Part shown: positions 1 to 11,244 of the stretch, one piece after another | Layout of the letters: every line of letters starts with the position of its first letter | Position numbering within the stretch: position 1 is the first letter of the stretch | Origin: Ceratobasidium sp. AG-K | Lineage: Eukaryota; Basidiomycota; Agaricomycetes; Cantharellales; Ceratobasidiaceae | NCBI GenBank assembly: GCA_037039685.1 | Contig: JAWNGF010000003.1 | Span: 2,480,001-2,544,000 of the forward strand | Direction of reading: 5' to 3' | Length of the DNA stretch: 64,000 nucleotides | The notes under the pieces: generated by a model | Databases searched by the model: none | What the model was told of the DNA's origin: nothing | Seen by the model: only the letters and a program-made list of their open reading frames with translations | Position numbers and translations under genes: made by a program

Positions 1-646
1 TGGCGATCTACCCAGATGCCGCCGGGGTGTAATTCGATTGCAATGCGTCTCGTCAACACATACAAGTTGATTAGGGCGATATTCTCCACTCCCAATGAGC
101 GCAAAATACTCTGCTTTCAATTCCTCACTCGCTTCAAGGGCAGCGCGGGTCAACTAAGTGGTGTGCAAATAATTGAGACTAGTCAACACATAGACAGTTT
201 GACCAACCTACCTGTTTGCAACTATAATTGGACTGCACGAGAGCTCGATGAACAGTGGATTCTGAAACGAAAGTTCCACGAGCTTCTTGGAGCTGCGTGC
301 GTAATTCGTTCCCTGTCAGGTCTGGAGTCTGGTCAAGGCAACTTTGAATATACTAGTAGATAAGCACGACGATGAAGCACAAAGCGTATGAGCATCCAAA
401 GTTGTGAGGAATCTAAGAATGGCTTGCCTCAATATCTATGGGGTGTAAAACACGTCGTCGACCACTAAGAGCATTCGTCTTGACGACATCGCCAGTTGTT
501 TTCCAGAGTTTACGAATTCGCTGAAGGGTCCGAACGCTTATGCCGGAGATGTGAGCCAGTGTACCATCAGGCAGGTACGCAGACATCCTGAGGAGCATTT
601 TCTTGACATTTTTAGGAATAAAGCGACGATTATATGAAGGGAACAT
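1..646 (-). CDS. IS630-family DDE transposase, 3' end outside the window
   Basis: Three exons fit one reading frame: 646-428, 352-212 and 153-1. Exon 1 carries a helix-turn-helix (HISGISVRTLQRIRKLW), exon 2 a second DNA-binding segment (ESTVHRAL), and exon 3 the first catalytic aspartate block (NQLVCVDETHCNRITPRRH), typical of IS630-like DDE superfamily endonucleases. The second intron (211-154) is GT..AG. The first (427-353) begins with GC (gcaagc) and ends with AG, so it is either a GC-AG intron or a mutated donor. The first ATG in the frame is at 646; the frame is open to about 667. The remaining catalytic residues are outside the window, so activity cannot be judged. Confidence 0.8.
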
Positions 647-1025
647 CTGGAATGTGCTCGTCGACAATGAAACAACAGTTCACTTGGATGGGGCAAAAAA
701 ATGCATAGGCAGGCCTTTAGGCATGCAATAACGAAGAAGCTCAGACGTAAGACTTGGCATTCCTGAGTGCATATCGCGCACCGTATGCATTCCCGAGTGT
801 GTCATGCCAAGATGCTAGTCATTCTCTTGTGCTCGTTCAGGGTTGGCCAATCGAATGCTTGCGATAGCCTTATCCCGCAGCATCATCCACTTTTAGTTTC
901 ATTGAACCTAAGTCTGCGGTCACTTTGTAGCATACATTCTCAGGCCGAACACACAAGATCAGGCAGGAATGATTGTGGCTGGTATATGGAATTATTACAT
1001 TCCCAAAGAGGATACCTCGGTGTAA

Positions 1026-1120
1026 CTCGGATACAAGCACTCCGTTGATATCCTGTGACATCCCGGACATATTTTGATCATCGCGAAAATGGGGTGCGAC
1101 TATCGAATTGACGTTTGCTG
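1026..1120. repeat. Terminal inverted repeat of the IS630-like element
   Basis: This stretch is homologous to 26148-26242 and, reversed, to 25206-25300. The match is strongest over the outer 95 bases and fades inward. It is the sequence that links the transposase-bearing element here to the non-autonomous element in the P450 island. Confidence 0.8.
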
Positions 1121-1459
1121 TAACACTCGCACTAGTCCCTACTCATATTAGAGGAGAGTGATTCTTTATCATGAGAATAATCAAGCCCCTATCTTCTCGC
1201 CTGGATAGCGCGCAAGGCATACTATATGTGCAACACAGATTTGGAGTGCTTACTATGTCCGAAACTGTTGAATACTCGATCGATCCGCAGTCCAACAAAG
1301 AGTATGATATATTTCTACGACATGGACTGACATGGGTATGACGTCTGGCAGGTCATTTGAACCTTCAGTCGGTGCAATTCCGATGGAGCCGACATTATCG
1401 TAGGAAGGATAAGACTGACTGAAGTACATAGGCAAGCTACGAACCGGCCGAGCTTGAGA
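1121..1459. other. Intergenic, no gene recognised
   Basis: Lies between the transposon end and the 3' end of CDC23. Open frames here are short and lack similarity to anything I recognise; it presumably includes the CDC23 3' untranslated region. Confidence 0.5.
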
Positions 1460-3652
1460 CTATTCCTTGTGGTTACCTTCGGCCGCATCCAACACCCTTA
1501 GTTTAGCAGCCGCATCTCCACTTTCTTCCGCTGCACTCCCTGCCACCCTACTCAACAGCGCCCGGGCCTTGGTTAAATCCCCAGCAGCACCCTTGGAGAT
1601 CTCCCACAATGCAACGTGCATCGCGCTCTTTGAGTATTCGACGATTGGCACGTCTGGGTGCTGATGTATAGCAATCTCGACGACCCGGGTGTGACATGCT
1701 GCAGCCTGTTCATGGTCGTTGACCTGGGTGTAGAGAGTAGCGAGTTTATGGATGAGCGCGGCTGCCTCTCGAGATAATTGGCCCACTCCAAAGAGTGCGC
1801 GACGATAGCACTGGATGGCGTCTTTGTACCTAGAGTGCAGGGGTAAGCAAACAGAACCGGGAAGATAGACGGCCGAAACCTACTTTTGGAGAGTCTGGTA
1901 GCACGATGCCAACGCCTGCCACATGCGAATATCGTACGGCCTTCTCAAGCGTTAATAATATATCCTTTTATAGGTTTTGAGGAGCAGTCTCACCTCAAAG
2001 CTGTTGCTCGTTGGAAATAGTGCAGTGCGTATTGGGGCATATCGATCATCTCATATGTCTGCCCCAACCCGTACCATGCACGATAATCCTTTCGATTGAC
2101 GTCTACCCATGAATGTAAGTGACCACGTTTCATATGAAGTTTATGATAGTATAAGACACACCTATGGCCCTACGATACGCTTCAATCGCTGCCTGAGAGT
2201 TCTTCAATTCGACAAACTCGTGACCCATAAGTGTCCAAGCGGCGAGATATGTCCTATCCAGTAACACAGCGCGTTGGAAGTACCGAATTGCTTGCTCGTG
2301 TTGAGTTCGTAGACTGTGATAATTACCTGCGCGCGGAAATAAGCACATGTGGCTATTGGTGCACACCAACGTACCAACTAGACAGCACACCTCGGGTCGG
2401 TCCTTGGCCACCTTGACAAACTGATGTGCAATGTCGCTCAACCTAGCCTTCTTCTTCATGACATACAGGATATTCGAATAAACGTCTATTTCGTCCACTC
2501 GATATGGATCCTCGGCCAGAACGTGCTCGAATATCTGTTCGGCTTCATCAAAGTCGCGGAGGTGGTAGAAGATTTGGGCGCGCAAGGCCTGGAGATAAAG
2601 CGACTGGGGGAAAATTCGTTGGACTCGTTGGAGCAAGTCGAGTGCGCCTTCTGCGTGCGCGTGTAGGTCGATCATGATTGTGACTGAGAATAGAGTCGCC
2701 GCGGGGTGATCGCCAATGTGAGGTCGGATTCCTGCAAACTATAATCTGCGGTCCAAAACGAGTCGGGGGATGGTGAAGATGGACGCGTACCTCATCGTTG
2801 TCTTGTATCACCCTCCCCAGTTGCTTCCAGCAGCTCCAGTTCCAGGGGTATGCCTTGGCTGACTTGATCAATGCTTCCGTTGCCTCTGGTCGCCTATTCA
2901 TGCGTGCAAGAATAACGCCTTTTCTGGCACAGATGACATAAGTAGCTGTCAAGCGATTGGACGAAGAGAACGTACAAAAATAATAAAAACGGCTCGGTAT
3001 CATTTTTCAGCAAGGCGAGTAGGTTGACGAGCTCAGTGTTCACTGCTGCATTTTCCTGGTCCCTGGTTCCTGTGAGGCATTAAGGTTGGCAAGCATCCAT
3101 AGTCCTGGCGAGGAACGAACCAGACTTGGATTCCCAAGTATCTTGCGCTTGTCGATCGCTGGCCTACATCAGAGTCAGACACGATAACCGAAGGTCCACT
3201 ATGAAATTACTTACAAGGTATCGACAGTATATCGACAAAAATCTCGCCTTGGGGCCTTTGCAATCCCTCAACAGATGCGACGCGCGATCCAATTCCTTCA
3301 TCGCGTAGAAGGCCTTGGCCACTTCGAGCAAGTCCGACTCGTCTTCGTCTGCCTCAGCATCAGCAAGATTGACGGGATGCTCCGAGTCTGCATCTGAGAA
3401 CGAGATAGATGGCCTAGACGCGTTGGACGGCCTCGCAGGAGTAGAGTGCATGAAGGCTGATCCATGGCGTCGATCCTCGGCGGGAATCGCGACGAGTAGT
3501 TCCCCTGCCCTTGATAAATGGTATAAGTAGTTGGTATTGTGTTCGCGCGCCAGAGTGTTGTTCACGTACCATTTTGCTGCAGCTAATAAACCCCTATCCG
3601 TACAGTCCTTGATTGCTTGCCGAAGTTCTCTGACCGGCGCCTTTTGGCTCAT
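1460..3652 (-). CDS. CDC23: Anaphase-promoting complex subunit CDC23/APC8
   Basis: TPR scaffold subunit of the APC/C, the nuclear ubiquitin ligase that drives chromosome separation and mitotic exit. The N-terminus ([20 protein letters not shown]) matches the Apc8 N-terminal helices. TPR-rich exons follow, e.g. [40 protein letters not shown] and [10 protein letters not shown], then [20 protein letters not shown], the best conserved Apc8 region. The start is the ATG at 3652. About nine exons are joined by short introns; some join frames between TPR blocks, e.g. donor gttcgt near 3118 into the exon beginning ACCAGGGACCAG. The last exon ends at the TAG at 1460. An acidic stretch ([20 protein letters not shown]) lies between the N-terminal part and the TPRs. 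No disruption seen. Confidence 0.92.
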
Positions 3653-3953
3653 TGAAGTGGGATTATTTGAACAGTAAGCTTAATGAAGAGATACAGAGTT
3701 GTTGGGCCGTAACGTAGAATCGCGTCGCGCAAACAGCCAGTCCTGAGGATGAAGGATGGGGTCGTAAACAAGTTTGTTTACCGCCACAACTCAGTCTTTA
3801 CCAAATTACCCAATCAAGAGCTAAACAAGTCTTTCGTGATTCGCAAAGCACATTATACATACACAAATGTACAAGCCATTTTGTCAACCTAAATACAGTC
3901 CAAGGCGTATAACTTGACTTTTCTCCGCAGGCTACCGGAATCCCCGTAACAGC

Positions 3954-4828
3954 TATTCATCGCGCCTCCTTGGTGGACTCGCGCTTCGGCGATCGCGACT
4001 GCTAGGTGGCTCCCACCCACCAGCTCCTCCAGGGTTTTTCGGGGGATTGGCGCGTCGCTCAAGTCGCTGACCAGCCTTGAGCTCCGAGGTGAGCTTCTTG
4101 CTAGCTAGTCGCAAGTGCATAAAGTTACAAAATCCGCCTCGATTACACTCTCCATTCTCGTTTTGTCGACAACAGGCCTCCCGAAAATCGGTAACAGGTG
4201 ACAGTTCAGCGTAGAGTGGCCGGCCTACAAGGCATCAGTAACAAGAATATAAAGTAAACAAAGCACCGCAACACACCTGCGTACCAGCGATTGTTGAGCG
4301 CATCAACAGCAGCCTGTGCCTCTGTCTCCCACTCGTACCGAGCGTAGATGTTACCAATGAGGTGATCCCCCACGTTGTCGCAAACGTGCAACTCGAGCAA
4401 GTGACCGTATTTTGCTAGTTCGCTGCACATCCCATTAGCTTAACCAATCGAGAACGCAAGAAATAAACGCACCAATACAAGTCCTCATACGTGGTATCAA
4501 AATCCTGCTGGAGTTGCTCCTCTGTATAGTTTGCGCTCGGGTTGTGTGCCGGGTTATGGTAAACGTTCGGGAGAAGGATCGTTTGAGAGAATGGTGGGCG
4601 AATATGCTTTCGAGAACAACGATCACCGTGTCGGCATGCACCGATCTAATCATAGCCAAGGTATGTTAGCTAGAATGACAGAAAAAGGCATAATGAATAT
4701 ACCTTATAGTAGAATGAACAGTTCACTCGGTCCTGCTCTGAGTATCACGTCAGTTATGCATCACGTATGTTGTGGTATTACTAAAGGCACATACCTGTCC
4801 CAAAAATGTTCGCGAGATGAGACGCCAT
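3954..4828 (-). CDS. U2AF1: U2AF small subunit (U2AF35), pre-mRNA splicing factor
   Basis: Recognises the AG at 3' splice sites together with U2AF65. Starts MASHLANIFGTEQDRVNCSF. It contains CCCH zinc finger 1 ([20 protein letters not shown]), then a U2AF-homology-motif RRM (ELAKYGHLLELHVCDNVGDH, GNIYARYEWETEAQAAVDAL), then CCCH zinc finger 2 (CCRQNENGECNRGGFCNFMH). The C-terminus is short and arginine/serine-rich (SSRDRRSASPPRRRDE), ending at the TAG at 3954. At least five exons; the first is tiny (about 34 bases). Zinc ligands and RRM core are all present, so the gene looks intact. Confidence 0.95.
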
Positions 4829-5921
4829 GATAGTGTATGTTTTGGCAAGTGAAAGGTTGACCGCCACTCGCGTGGCGGAGAAATAAATACTCAACCCCGG
4901 TGATTAGTCATTAAGCTGACAAACCTGTTTGCTGATGCTTCTTGCAAGTGCCAGAACGCACCACACGCTTCGATGTGGCGAGATCCAACCACGAACTTGT
5001 CTCTCACATACTCGTTTATTTTTCACCATCGAAATAAAAATGACCACTTGCGCAATCGAATCACCGCTTCCGAAGTCGCGGGATGTACGTGAAAATTGGG
5101 CCGAGTTCCTTTGGTGCCTAGGACGTGTGTATCAGCAGCTGGCCCGGTGGCGCAAGACATAACATATGACTGAACGGCCGTTGAACAAAACGGACCACAG
5201 CATGGCACTTTTCAAGGACATAGATAGCCGAAGCACTCGGCAATTCAAGGCATAAAGACAGGCAGCCCATCAATTGCCATGATAGCAATAGACTCGAAAC
5301 TCTGCTCATATTTTGGACTCTTTTACACATACGATTGCCTTCAACTGACCGACCACGCACACGCTTTCTCGACTCGTTCCTTTCCGATCTATATTCACAA
5401 GGGTTCAGCCGACAATCAATCCCGGTGCATTGCGCAAGGAACGAAAAGCGAGAGATTTGTAAACTCGTACCCGAGAGTACATGCGATAAGGTTAAGCTAT
5501 CGACCAGAGGCAAAACGGGGATCTGGAGACAGGCGCTCAGAGGCCTCGGGGGCGCTTGACGGATATGGCTCGGGTATCGGCCTCCGGTGATACCCATGCA
5601 CTTTGGATCATCGCTGCTAACTGATCCGTGGCGCCTCGCATGGAACACTGCCCAGGCCAGTTCTGGAGATGCACCCGATTATTTTGCTCCGTACACGTGG
5701 GTTTCATGGAGAAAAAGGAATCAGTCAAGTAATATAAGGGGTCATCGCGTCCCCGTGCCCCCCTCTCTGACCCCAGATTGTTCAGGCTTTAACACGCCAC
5801 CAAAGCGCCACAAGCCTTTCCCCGTGTTTTTCGACACGACGTCCGAATCAGACCGATCAGAGCTGCGGGATAACACTCAAACGGCCGATTTCGGAGGACT
5901 TTGCCTGTGGTGAGGCATACT
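4829..5921. other. Intergenic, no gene supported
   Basis: Holds the U2AF35 upstream region and sequence before the first caspase-like gene. The longest open frame (minus strand, 5648-5118, 176 codons) has no recognisable domain, unusual cysteine/serine/arginine composition and no conserved splice context, so it is not called. Confidence 0.5.
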
Positions 5922-5928
5922 TATATAA
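5922..5928 (+). promoter_or_regulatory. TATA box of first caspase-like gene
   Basis: TATATAA about 89 bases before the ATG at 6017. The second tandem gene has the same motif at nearly the same distance (8293, ATG 8398), which suggests the promoter was copied with the gene. Confidence 0.55.
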
Positions 5929-6016
5929 CCCAGGTACCTCGAGGCGACCAACGATCGTTCTTCACACCCCCGTCGTAGCATAGTTAGCATACCTCCATAG
6001 AAGATAGCAATACAGG

Positions 6017-7051
6017 ATGTTAGTTCAAGGTCCGTTCGTAGATCAACTTAAGAATGCGGCACGCGCTGGAGTAGGGAGCCCTTAGGGTCCTGCTCCACCT
6101 CCGTCCCGTCCTCCACCAGCTGTGACCCCTCCAGTGTGTATGTATTTGCATATATACTCACCTCATTTAAATTTTAGACGCCGCCCGCACCCCTCATATC
6201 AAAACATTAGGGGGAATACCCATCCCTTTGGCTTGCAGGGCCCAGGTCCGCGTATTAGCTGTTGCGCCGAGTTATCCTTACGGGCCCTCCAACTACCAAC
6301 TACAAGGGCCCATCGGCGATGTACTTTACCTGAACTCCCTCGTGCAACACCAGGAGCTCCCCTTTATCCAGTTCACCATGCTTTGCGGGCATGATGCAAC
6401 TGTGAAGAATATACTCGACAGGCTTGGAGTGTTGTTGCGCCAGTGCGGTCGTGGAGACGTCCTGATTTTATATCTCGCAGGGCACGGCGCCCAGACATGG
6501 CATTCGGGCTATGTGTTTGATACATACGATGCCAACGAGCACAGGTGGAGCCCGATTTGGCTGACCTACCGAAGGATACTCAATGCAATTAGGAGAAACC
6601 TCCCACCCGATGTATTCGTAGTTCAGATTCGCGACACGTGTGCTGCGAGCCCAAGCCCGACAGAGGAACTGGAGATAATGCTCGACCCCCAGCTTTCCCG
6701 TTCGACGATAGTCTTAGCCGCTTGTGAGATTGAAGAACAAAACTTTGAGTTCGAAAGTCAAACACCGCATTCTGTATTCCTCGATCAACTTCTCAAGACG
6801 TGGGACCGCAGATCGTTAGTTGGGATCGGCCATACAATCAATCTGATGCTTGCCAGGATACACACCAAAGGAAAAGTACAGACTCCTCGGTTAAAGCCAC
6901 AACAGAATCGGAGCAAGGTATCAAGACACTATGTTGAGTCAATCAACGACTAATGCTACGCTTGATATAGCTCGCCGAGGTTGTGACACGACTTACGAAC
7001 AGATTGCACGAACTCGGAGAATCGTTCTCAAACTATATGCCTTCGATGTGA
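6017..7051 (+). CDS. Caspase-like (C14/metacaspase-type) protease, copy 1
   Basis: Predicted cysteine protease of the caspase fold. The histidine loop is LYLAGHGAQ and the cysteine loop VVQIRDTCAASPS, matching the metacaspase D-x-C block; IVLAACEIEEQN and HSVFLDQLLKTW correspond to the following strand and the late helix. Three exons were set by alignment to copy 2: 6017-6137, 6178-6917 and 6971-7051, with GT..AG introns; exons 2 and 3 have the same lengths as in copy 2 (740 and 81 bases). It lacks the long proline/glutamine prodomain and zinc finger of housekeeping type I metacaspases. The first exon has an in-frame TAG at 6083-6085; a 48-bp intron (6038-6085, gtagat..ttag) would remove it and give about 297 residues. 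A CHAT protease is the main alternative. Confidence 0.7.
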
Positions 7052-8292
7052 GCTTCGCGATGTGGCTTCAATAACCCTTCTATTTTTGCTTTCGCAGCTT
7101 TTCTCTTTAAGGTATTCCAAGCGCTGGATCGACCATGATAGGGTACTTCGAGAGGTACCCCTGAAATAAACTCAATGTAACTTCCCACTCTCAATCCAAT
7201 AAATCACATGCGCATTATCATGATATGCGGCACTAGTACCAAAACAAAACAAACTAAGAACAGCACGGAAGGCTAGCGCTTGGGCAAGAGCGAGGCGCCA
7301 AAATCTTGCGCAATAAGCACTAGTACACTAGTACATGGCCAGCATCGATCAAGGTTCTGGCTGGCAGCGAGACTGTATAAATACCAAAATTTATCTTTAT
7401 CCTATAGATTACGTCTCCCAAGGACGTCTTTCATGGCCGTTGCGCCTGATGTGAGGCTCAGATGCGATCAGCCCTGGACCCGCACAATATGACACTAGAG
7501 GGTGACCCGACTTGTGCAATAAAGAGCGAAATCTTACGTATGTTGGCTTCGACATGAGGTTGACTTTTGGTTCGCCGACGGATCAATGAGACGGAGTCCT
7601 TGCGAAGAACGAGTATAACTAGATTGGTTTGACACGCATAATTACAGGCAGGGAAGCTCAACGGTAGGGAACTTAAACCGGTTGTATGTCAAGCGAGTGT
7701 TACCAAAGACTGCATATTGAATGTGCCTGTACCCTGCCTGTGGATGGCTCTCCGAGAGCTTGGAACAACACATTCCTTTTCACCCCATGCAACTCTTAAG
7801 CTGGGGATAAACCCATCCCGGGCGCAACATGAGAGCGATGAAAACGGCACCTTTTCAAACCACGCTTTAACGTAGATATGGCTATATCAGGCAAATCGAC
7901 AAGCAAGAAACGTACGCCGTTGCACCTTTCATCGCTCCTCGATGCTACAAATGTGTAACTCACTTGTGCGCCGTCCATGAATCCCGAATCCCTGCCGGGT
8001 GTTGGCCCATGGCGATCCGCATGTGATTCCAACATTCCCGAGTGTTGTAACAAAATGACTTTACCCTCGCGCGAGTAGCATAGACAGCGAGAGCGAGCAC
8101 GGTGAGGCAAATTCAGGTGATCCTACACCCCTGAAGCACATTTCGACCACCGTTTTCTGGATCTTACTGGGCCACTCCAGCACCGCATACATCTATAGAT
8201 CTATTCCCTTGTAAATTCCGGTGCATCCCTTTCAGGTAAATCGGGCGACGCATTGAGCGGGAGGTTTCGGAGGAGGTAGCAGATGAAGGAGA
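7052..8292. other. Intergenic between the two caspase-like genes
   Basis: Includes the 3' flank of copy 1 and the 5' flank of copy 2. A 104-codon minus frame (8110-7796) has no recognisable domain. No repeat or RNA gene seen. Confidence 0.5.
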
Positions 8293-8299
8293 TATATAA
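8293..8299 (+). promoter_or_regulatory. TATA box of second caspase-like gene
   Basis: TATATAA about 99 bases before the ATG at 8398, placed as in the upstream paralogue. Confidence 0.55.
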
Positions 8300-8397
8300 G
8301 TAACCCCGGCCTTACACACCTAACCAATTCTAAACACTCCCCTCCTAGCGTTATTTGACTGGAATGCAATTGCCATACGCATATCAATACGAATTCA

Positions 8398-9368
8398 ATG
8401 TCGGCTCAAGGTTTGTTGGTAGACGCGCAACGCGTCGGAGCACAATGTGTACCTACGTTTATTCCCGTGCTCACTTCCGCTGCAGATCACCTAAGTACTC
8501 CTCAACTCAAGTCGTTAAGGGGAATACCGACTTGCTGTGCTGTTAAAATTAGACTTCGTGTTCTGGCTGTCGCGCCAGTTTACCTCCGTGGGCCCGATGG
8601 TTACCGGCTCGAAGGACCCGTAAGGGACGTTCATTACCTTTACTCGCTCATAGGCCACCTTCCATATGTCCAATTTACGATGTTGTGTGGCCCCGCGGCT
8701 ACCGTGAAGAACATTCTACACCAAATTGGAGAGTTGCTGTGTCAATCTGCTCAAGGCGATCTTTTTACCCTGTACCTCGCGGGTCATGGTTCCCAATCCT
8801 GGCGCTCAGGCTATACCTTTGACACGTACGACTCCAACGAGTATATATGGAATCCCTTCTCGCTGACCTACCGACTAATCCTCGAGGAAATAATCCGATA
8901 TCGACCGCCTGACGTATTTGTACTCCAAATACGGGACACATGCGCTGCTGGTGCGAGTCCCCAAGAGCAACGCGATATTTTATCGGATACCCGGCTCTCG
9001 AGTTTCGTTATCATATTGGCCGCATGTGGGGGCATGGAACTTAATTTTGAACTCGGAAGGCACCCACCTCACTCAGTCTTTCTCGATCAGCTGATCAGTG
9101 CTTGGGGTGAAAGATCGCCGACATTAGCCGGTATAGTCAAGATGCTTCGCTTAATGCTTGCTGCAATCAATACTCAGGGCCGAGTTCAACACCCTCGGTT
9201 AGAACCGTGGCAGTGTAGGAACAAGGTAACTTATCGAAACACCGTACTAACGTTCGTCGCAGTACGCTAATTGTGCGGTTGGACTAGTTCGTTGAGGTCA
9301 TTACAAGACTCTCAAGAGAATTCGGCGGATTCGTGCCGGCTCTGACAAACTATAAATACTGGATGTGA
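8398..9368 (+). CDS. Caspase-like (C14/metacaspase-type) protease, copy 2
   Basis: Tandem paralogue of the gene at 6017. Exons 8398-8446, 8486-9225 and 9288-9368 give 289 residues starting MSAQGLLVDAQ. His117 lies in LYLAGHGSQ and Cys169 in VLQIRDTCAAGAS, about 52 residues apart, as expected for a caspase-type dyad. The strand VIILAACGGMELNF and the helix HSVFLDQLISAW follow. The last exon (FVEVITRLSREFGG..) was chosen over a nearer AG because its translation aligns with copy 1 (LAEVVTRLTNRLHELGE). No signal peptide or membrane segment, so cytosolic or nuclear action is likely. Substrate unknown. The frame is uninterrupted, unlike copy 1. Confidence 0.78.
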
Positions 9369-9544
9369 ATTTATAAATGCCTTGTGTGCGAGCTTGTTGG
9401 GTTCCCTGGATGGGTCTATCTCTAAGACATTTCAAGAGTGAGGCTAATTATGACAAAGTGTCCCGAGCAGCATGGCCAATGCGAATTCGGCAGCACGCTT
9501 CCCACTCCATCGATTAAGTCATATATATATGCTATCGAGCCTTA

Positions 9545-10846
9545 TCAATATCCCGGTTGCGAATCGTCGTCCGAGTCCGACTCCAAACCCGTCCATTGAT
9601 CCTCTTCGTAGCTATTGACGAGCTCTAGTTCGAACTCCTGGATACCAAGTTTGCCCAAAGCTGCACGAGCAGCTGGTGAAAGTTGAAACGCCGTATCCTC
9701 CTCATCCTCTGGTCGAAGTCCAAGCTCTTTAAGATTAGGACTAAGTTGTGGAAGGTTGAGTATAAACGACTCGATCCAGTCGTCCCCATCCAAAGTAGAG
9801 GCATCAGACTCTAGAGGAACGGTCGGGTTGCAATTGATATACACGGAAGTAAGTTTGTGAACGAGCGCAGGTTGATTCCACAGCGTCATAATGTCGACAC
9901 GGTGCACCTCGATAAGCCGTAGCTCCTTGAGGCACGGGAACCAACTATTTGGTATAGATAGATTGCTATCGAGAACTGGGTCGCCCTCCCAGCAGCCACT
10001 GACGCTGAGTGATTCGAGATGGGACAGATTACCCAGAACGCTGAAGGTTTCCGGTTGAAGGATGTACATGGTGCTAGTAAACGAACGAAGGCTTGCCAGA
10101 GAAGCCAGGGTGCTTCGATAGTCATTGCTGGGAATGTAGTATCGGTCTGGACCCGCATAGGTGCTGATCGAGCCTTGTGGGTAAAACTCCAGATCCCGGA
10201 TTTGAGGACACGTAGCGTGAACTTTTTGAAGGAACGCGGGAACCGAGGCTGGCTCTACGTAAGAGTGGTGTCCCACTCTGTGAAGGATGGTTCGAATCTC
10301 GGTCAAAGCTGGAGAGAAGAATAAATAAACGAATTCAAGGAGAGTGTCGCCTTGGATTTCAGCGCCAGTGTATGTGGTAAGGCACTGCAGGTTCGGAAGA
10401 AGAGGGCTTTCGGTTGAGAGTTGCAAAAGTGGTCTCTTGCCCACTATCTTTGGGTAAGCGTTATCGAAGATCTCGAGCTCTTGAACCCATGGAGCGTAAA
10501 TGTTAAAACGTGTAAGATCCAACTCATGGGGCAGTGTTATCGTCTAACACAAATATACCAGTCAAGACACGCCATGGCCCCCTCGTGACAACCAACTCAC
10601 GATTTCTGTAAACCCGTAATGCACATCCTGGGAGTCTTCGAAACGGTAAAAACCCACGTGCGTGTCTTTAATTAACTGCAAGAGAAAATCGAGCCTCGGT
10701 ACACTTCGCCATATAGTCGGTCCCACCGAACGGAACCAATGTTTGGATACAAGCATGAGTTGAATACACCCTCGATTGTCGAACTGAGACGCAACCAATA
10801 GCAGTATCTCTGGGACTCCCAAGGCGCGATTCCCGTTATTCTTCAT
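9545..10846 (-). CDS. F-box protein with leucine-rich C-terminal region
   Basis: Two exons (10846-10601 and 10543-9545) give 414 residues. The N-terminus has an F-box-like segment (VPEILLLVASQFDNRGCIQL, LVSKHWFRSVGPTIWRSVPR), the Skp1-binding module of SCF ubiquitin ligases. The rest is a degenerate leucine-rich array (LPNLQCLTTYTG, LASLRSFTSTMYIL, LSHLESLSVSGCW, FPCLKELRLIEV) ending in an acidic tail (ESDSDDDSQPGY). The 57-bp intron is GT..AG and sits in the same place as in the paralogue at 41632. The start is the ATG aligned with that paralogue (KNNGNR versus RSNGSR); further upstream the frame runs through a 19-base homopolymer that cannot be coding. Confidence 0.8.
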
Positions 10847-10921
10847 TGTCGCGGCTATGACTGTGAGCAAGCGTAATAGGGTGATAGGGTGGCTAAGGAG
10901 ATATTTCAGAAGGAGCTGTCT

Positions 10922-10940
10922 GGGGGGGGGGGGGGGGGGG
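10922..10940. repeat. 19-base poly-G tract
   Basis: An uninterrupted G run on the plus strand (poly-C in the F-box transcript direction), about 80 bases upstream of the F-box ATG, probably in its promoter or 5' untranslated region. Confidence 0.9.
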
Positions 10941-11244
10941 TTGGCACGCTTGCTAGATTGAGTGAGCCTAGTATCGGTCCAAGGATGAAACACCAACATG
11001 ACCTACAAGCCTGAAACAGGAGCCTTCGGCGCTTACTTTAAGGATTCTGTTGGTAAACAGAGGATAAAAGTGCGTCCGCATACATCCATTGTAAGACCAG
11101 CCGATACATAACTTCCTGCATGGATCGATATACATACTGGATCAAATCTTAATTTGCAAGGCTTATCCATCGAAAAATCTTGGTAGTCCCGCTGTACCGG
11201 CCACAAGAGCTCCAGTAGGGTGAATTCGGGTGGAGTGGGTGGAG

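Larger units (their letters stand above)
1..1120 (-). mobile_element. IS630/Tc1-like DNA transposon, 5' part, running off the left edge
   Basis: A minus-strand DDE transposase is followed at its 5' side by a long terminal inverted repeat ending at 1120, next to a TA dinucleotide (1121-1122), the usual target of Tc1/mariner/IS630 elements. The terminal sequence 1026-1120 closely matches both arms of the inverted-repeat element at 25206-26242, including the outermost stretch that reads CAGCAAACGTCAATTCGATA on the other strand. The element's other end lies outside the window. Family placement comes from the transposase motifs; the boundary comes from the shared repeat. Confidence 0.8.

Noticed and set aside
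5118..5648. 176-codon minus-strand open frame
   Set aside because: No recognisable domain, low-complexity mixed composition, no splice partners and no paralogue in the window; most likely chance.
10280..10300. T-loop-like GGTTCGAATC suggesting a tRNA gene (also near 11563)
   Set aside because: It falls inside the F-box coding region (TEIRTIL on the other strand) and recurs in the paralogue because of homology; no acceptor stem or anticodon arm fits.
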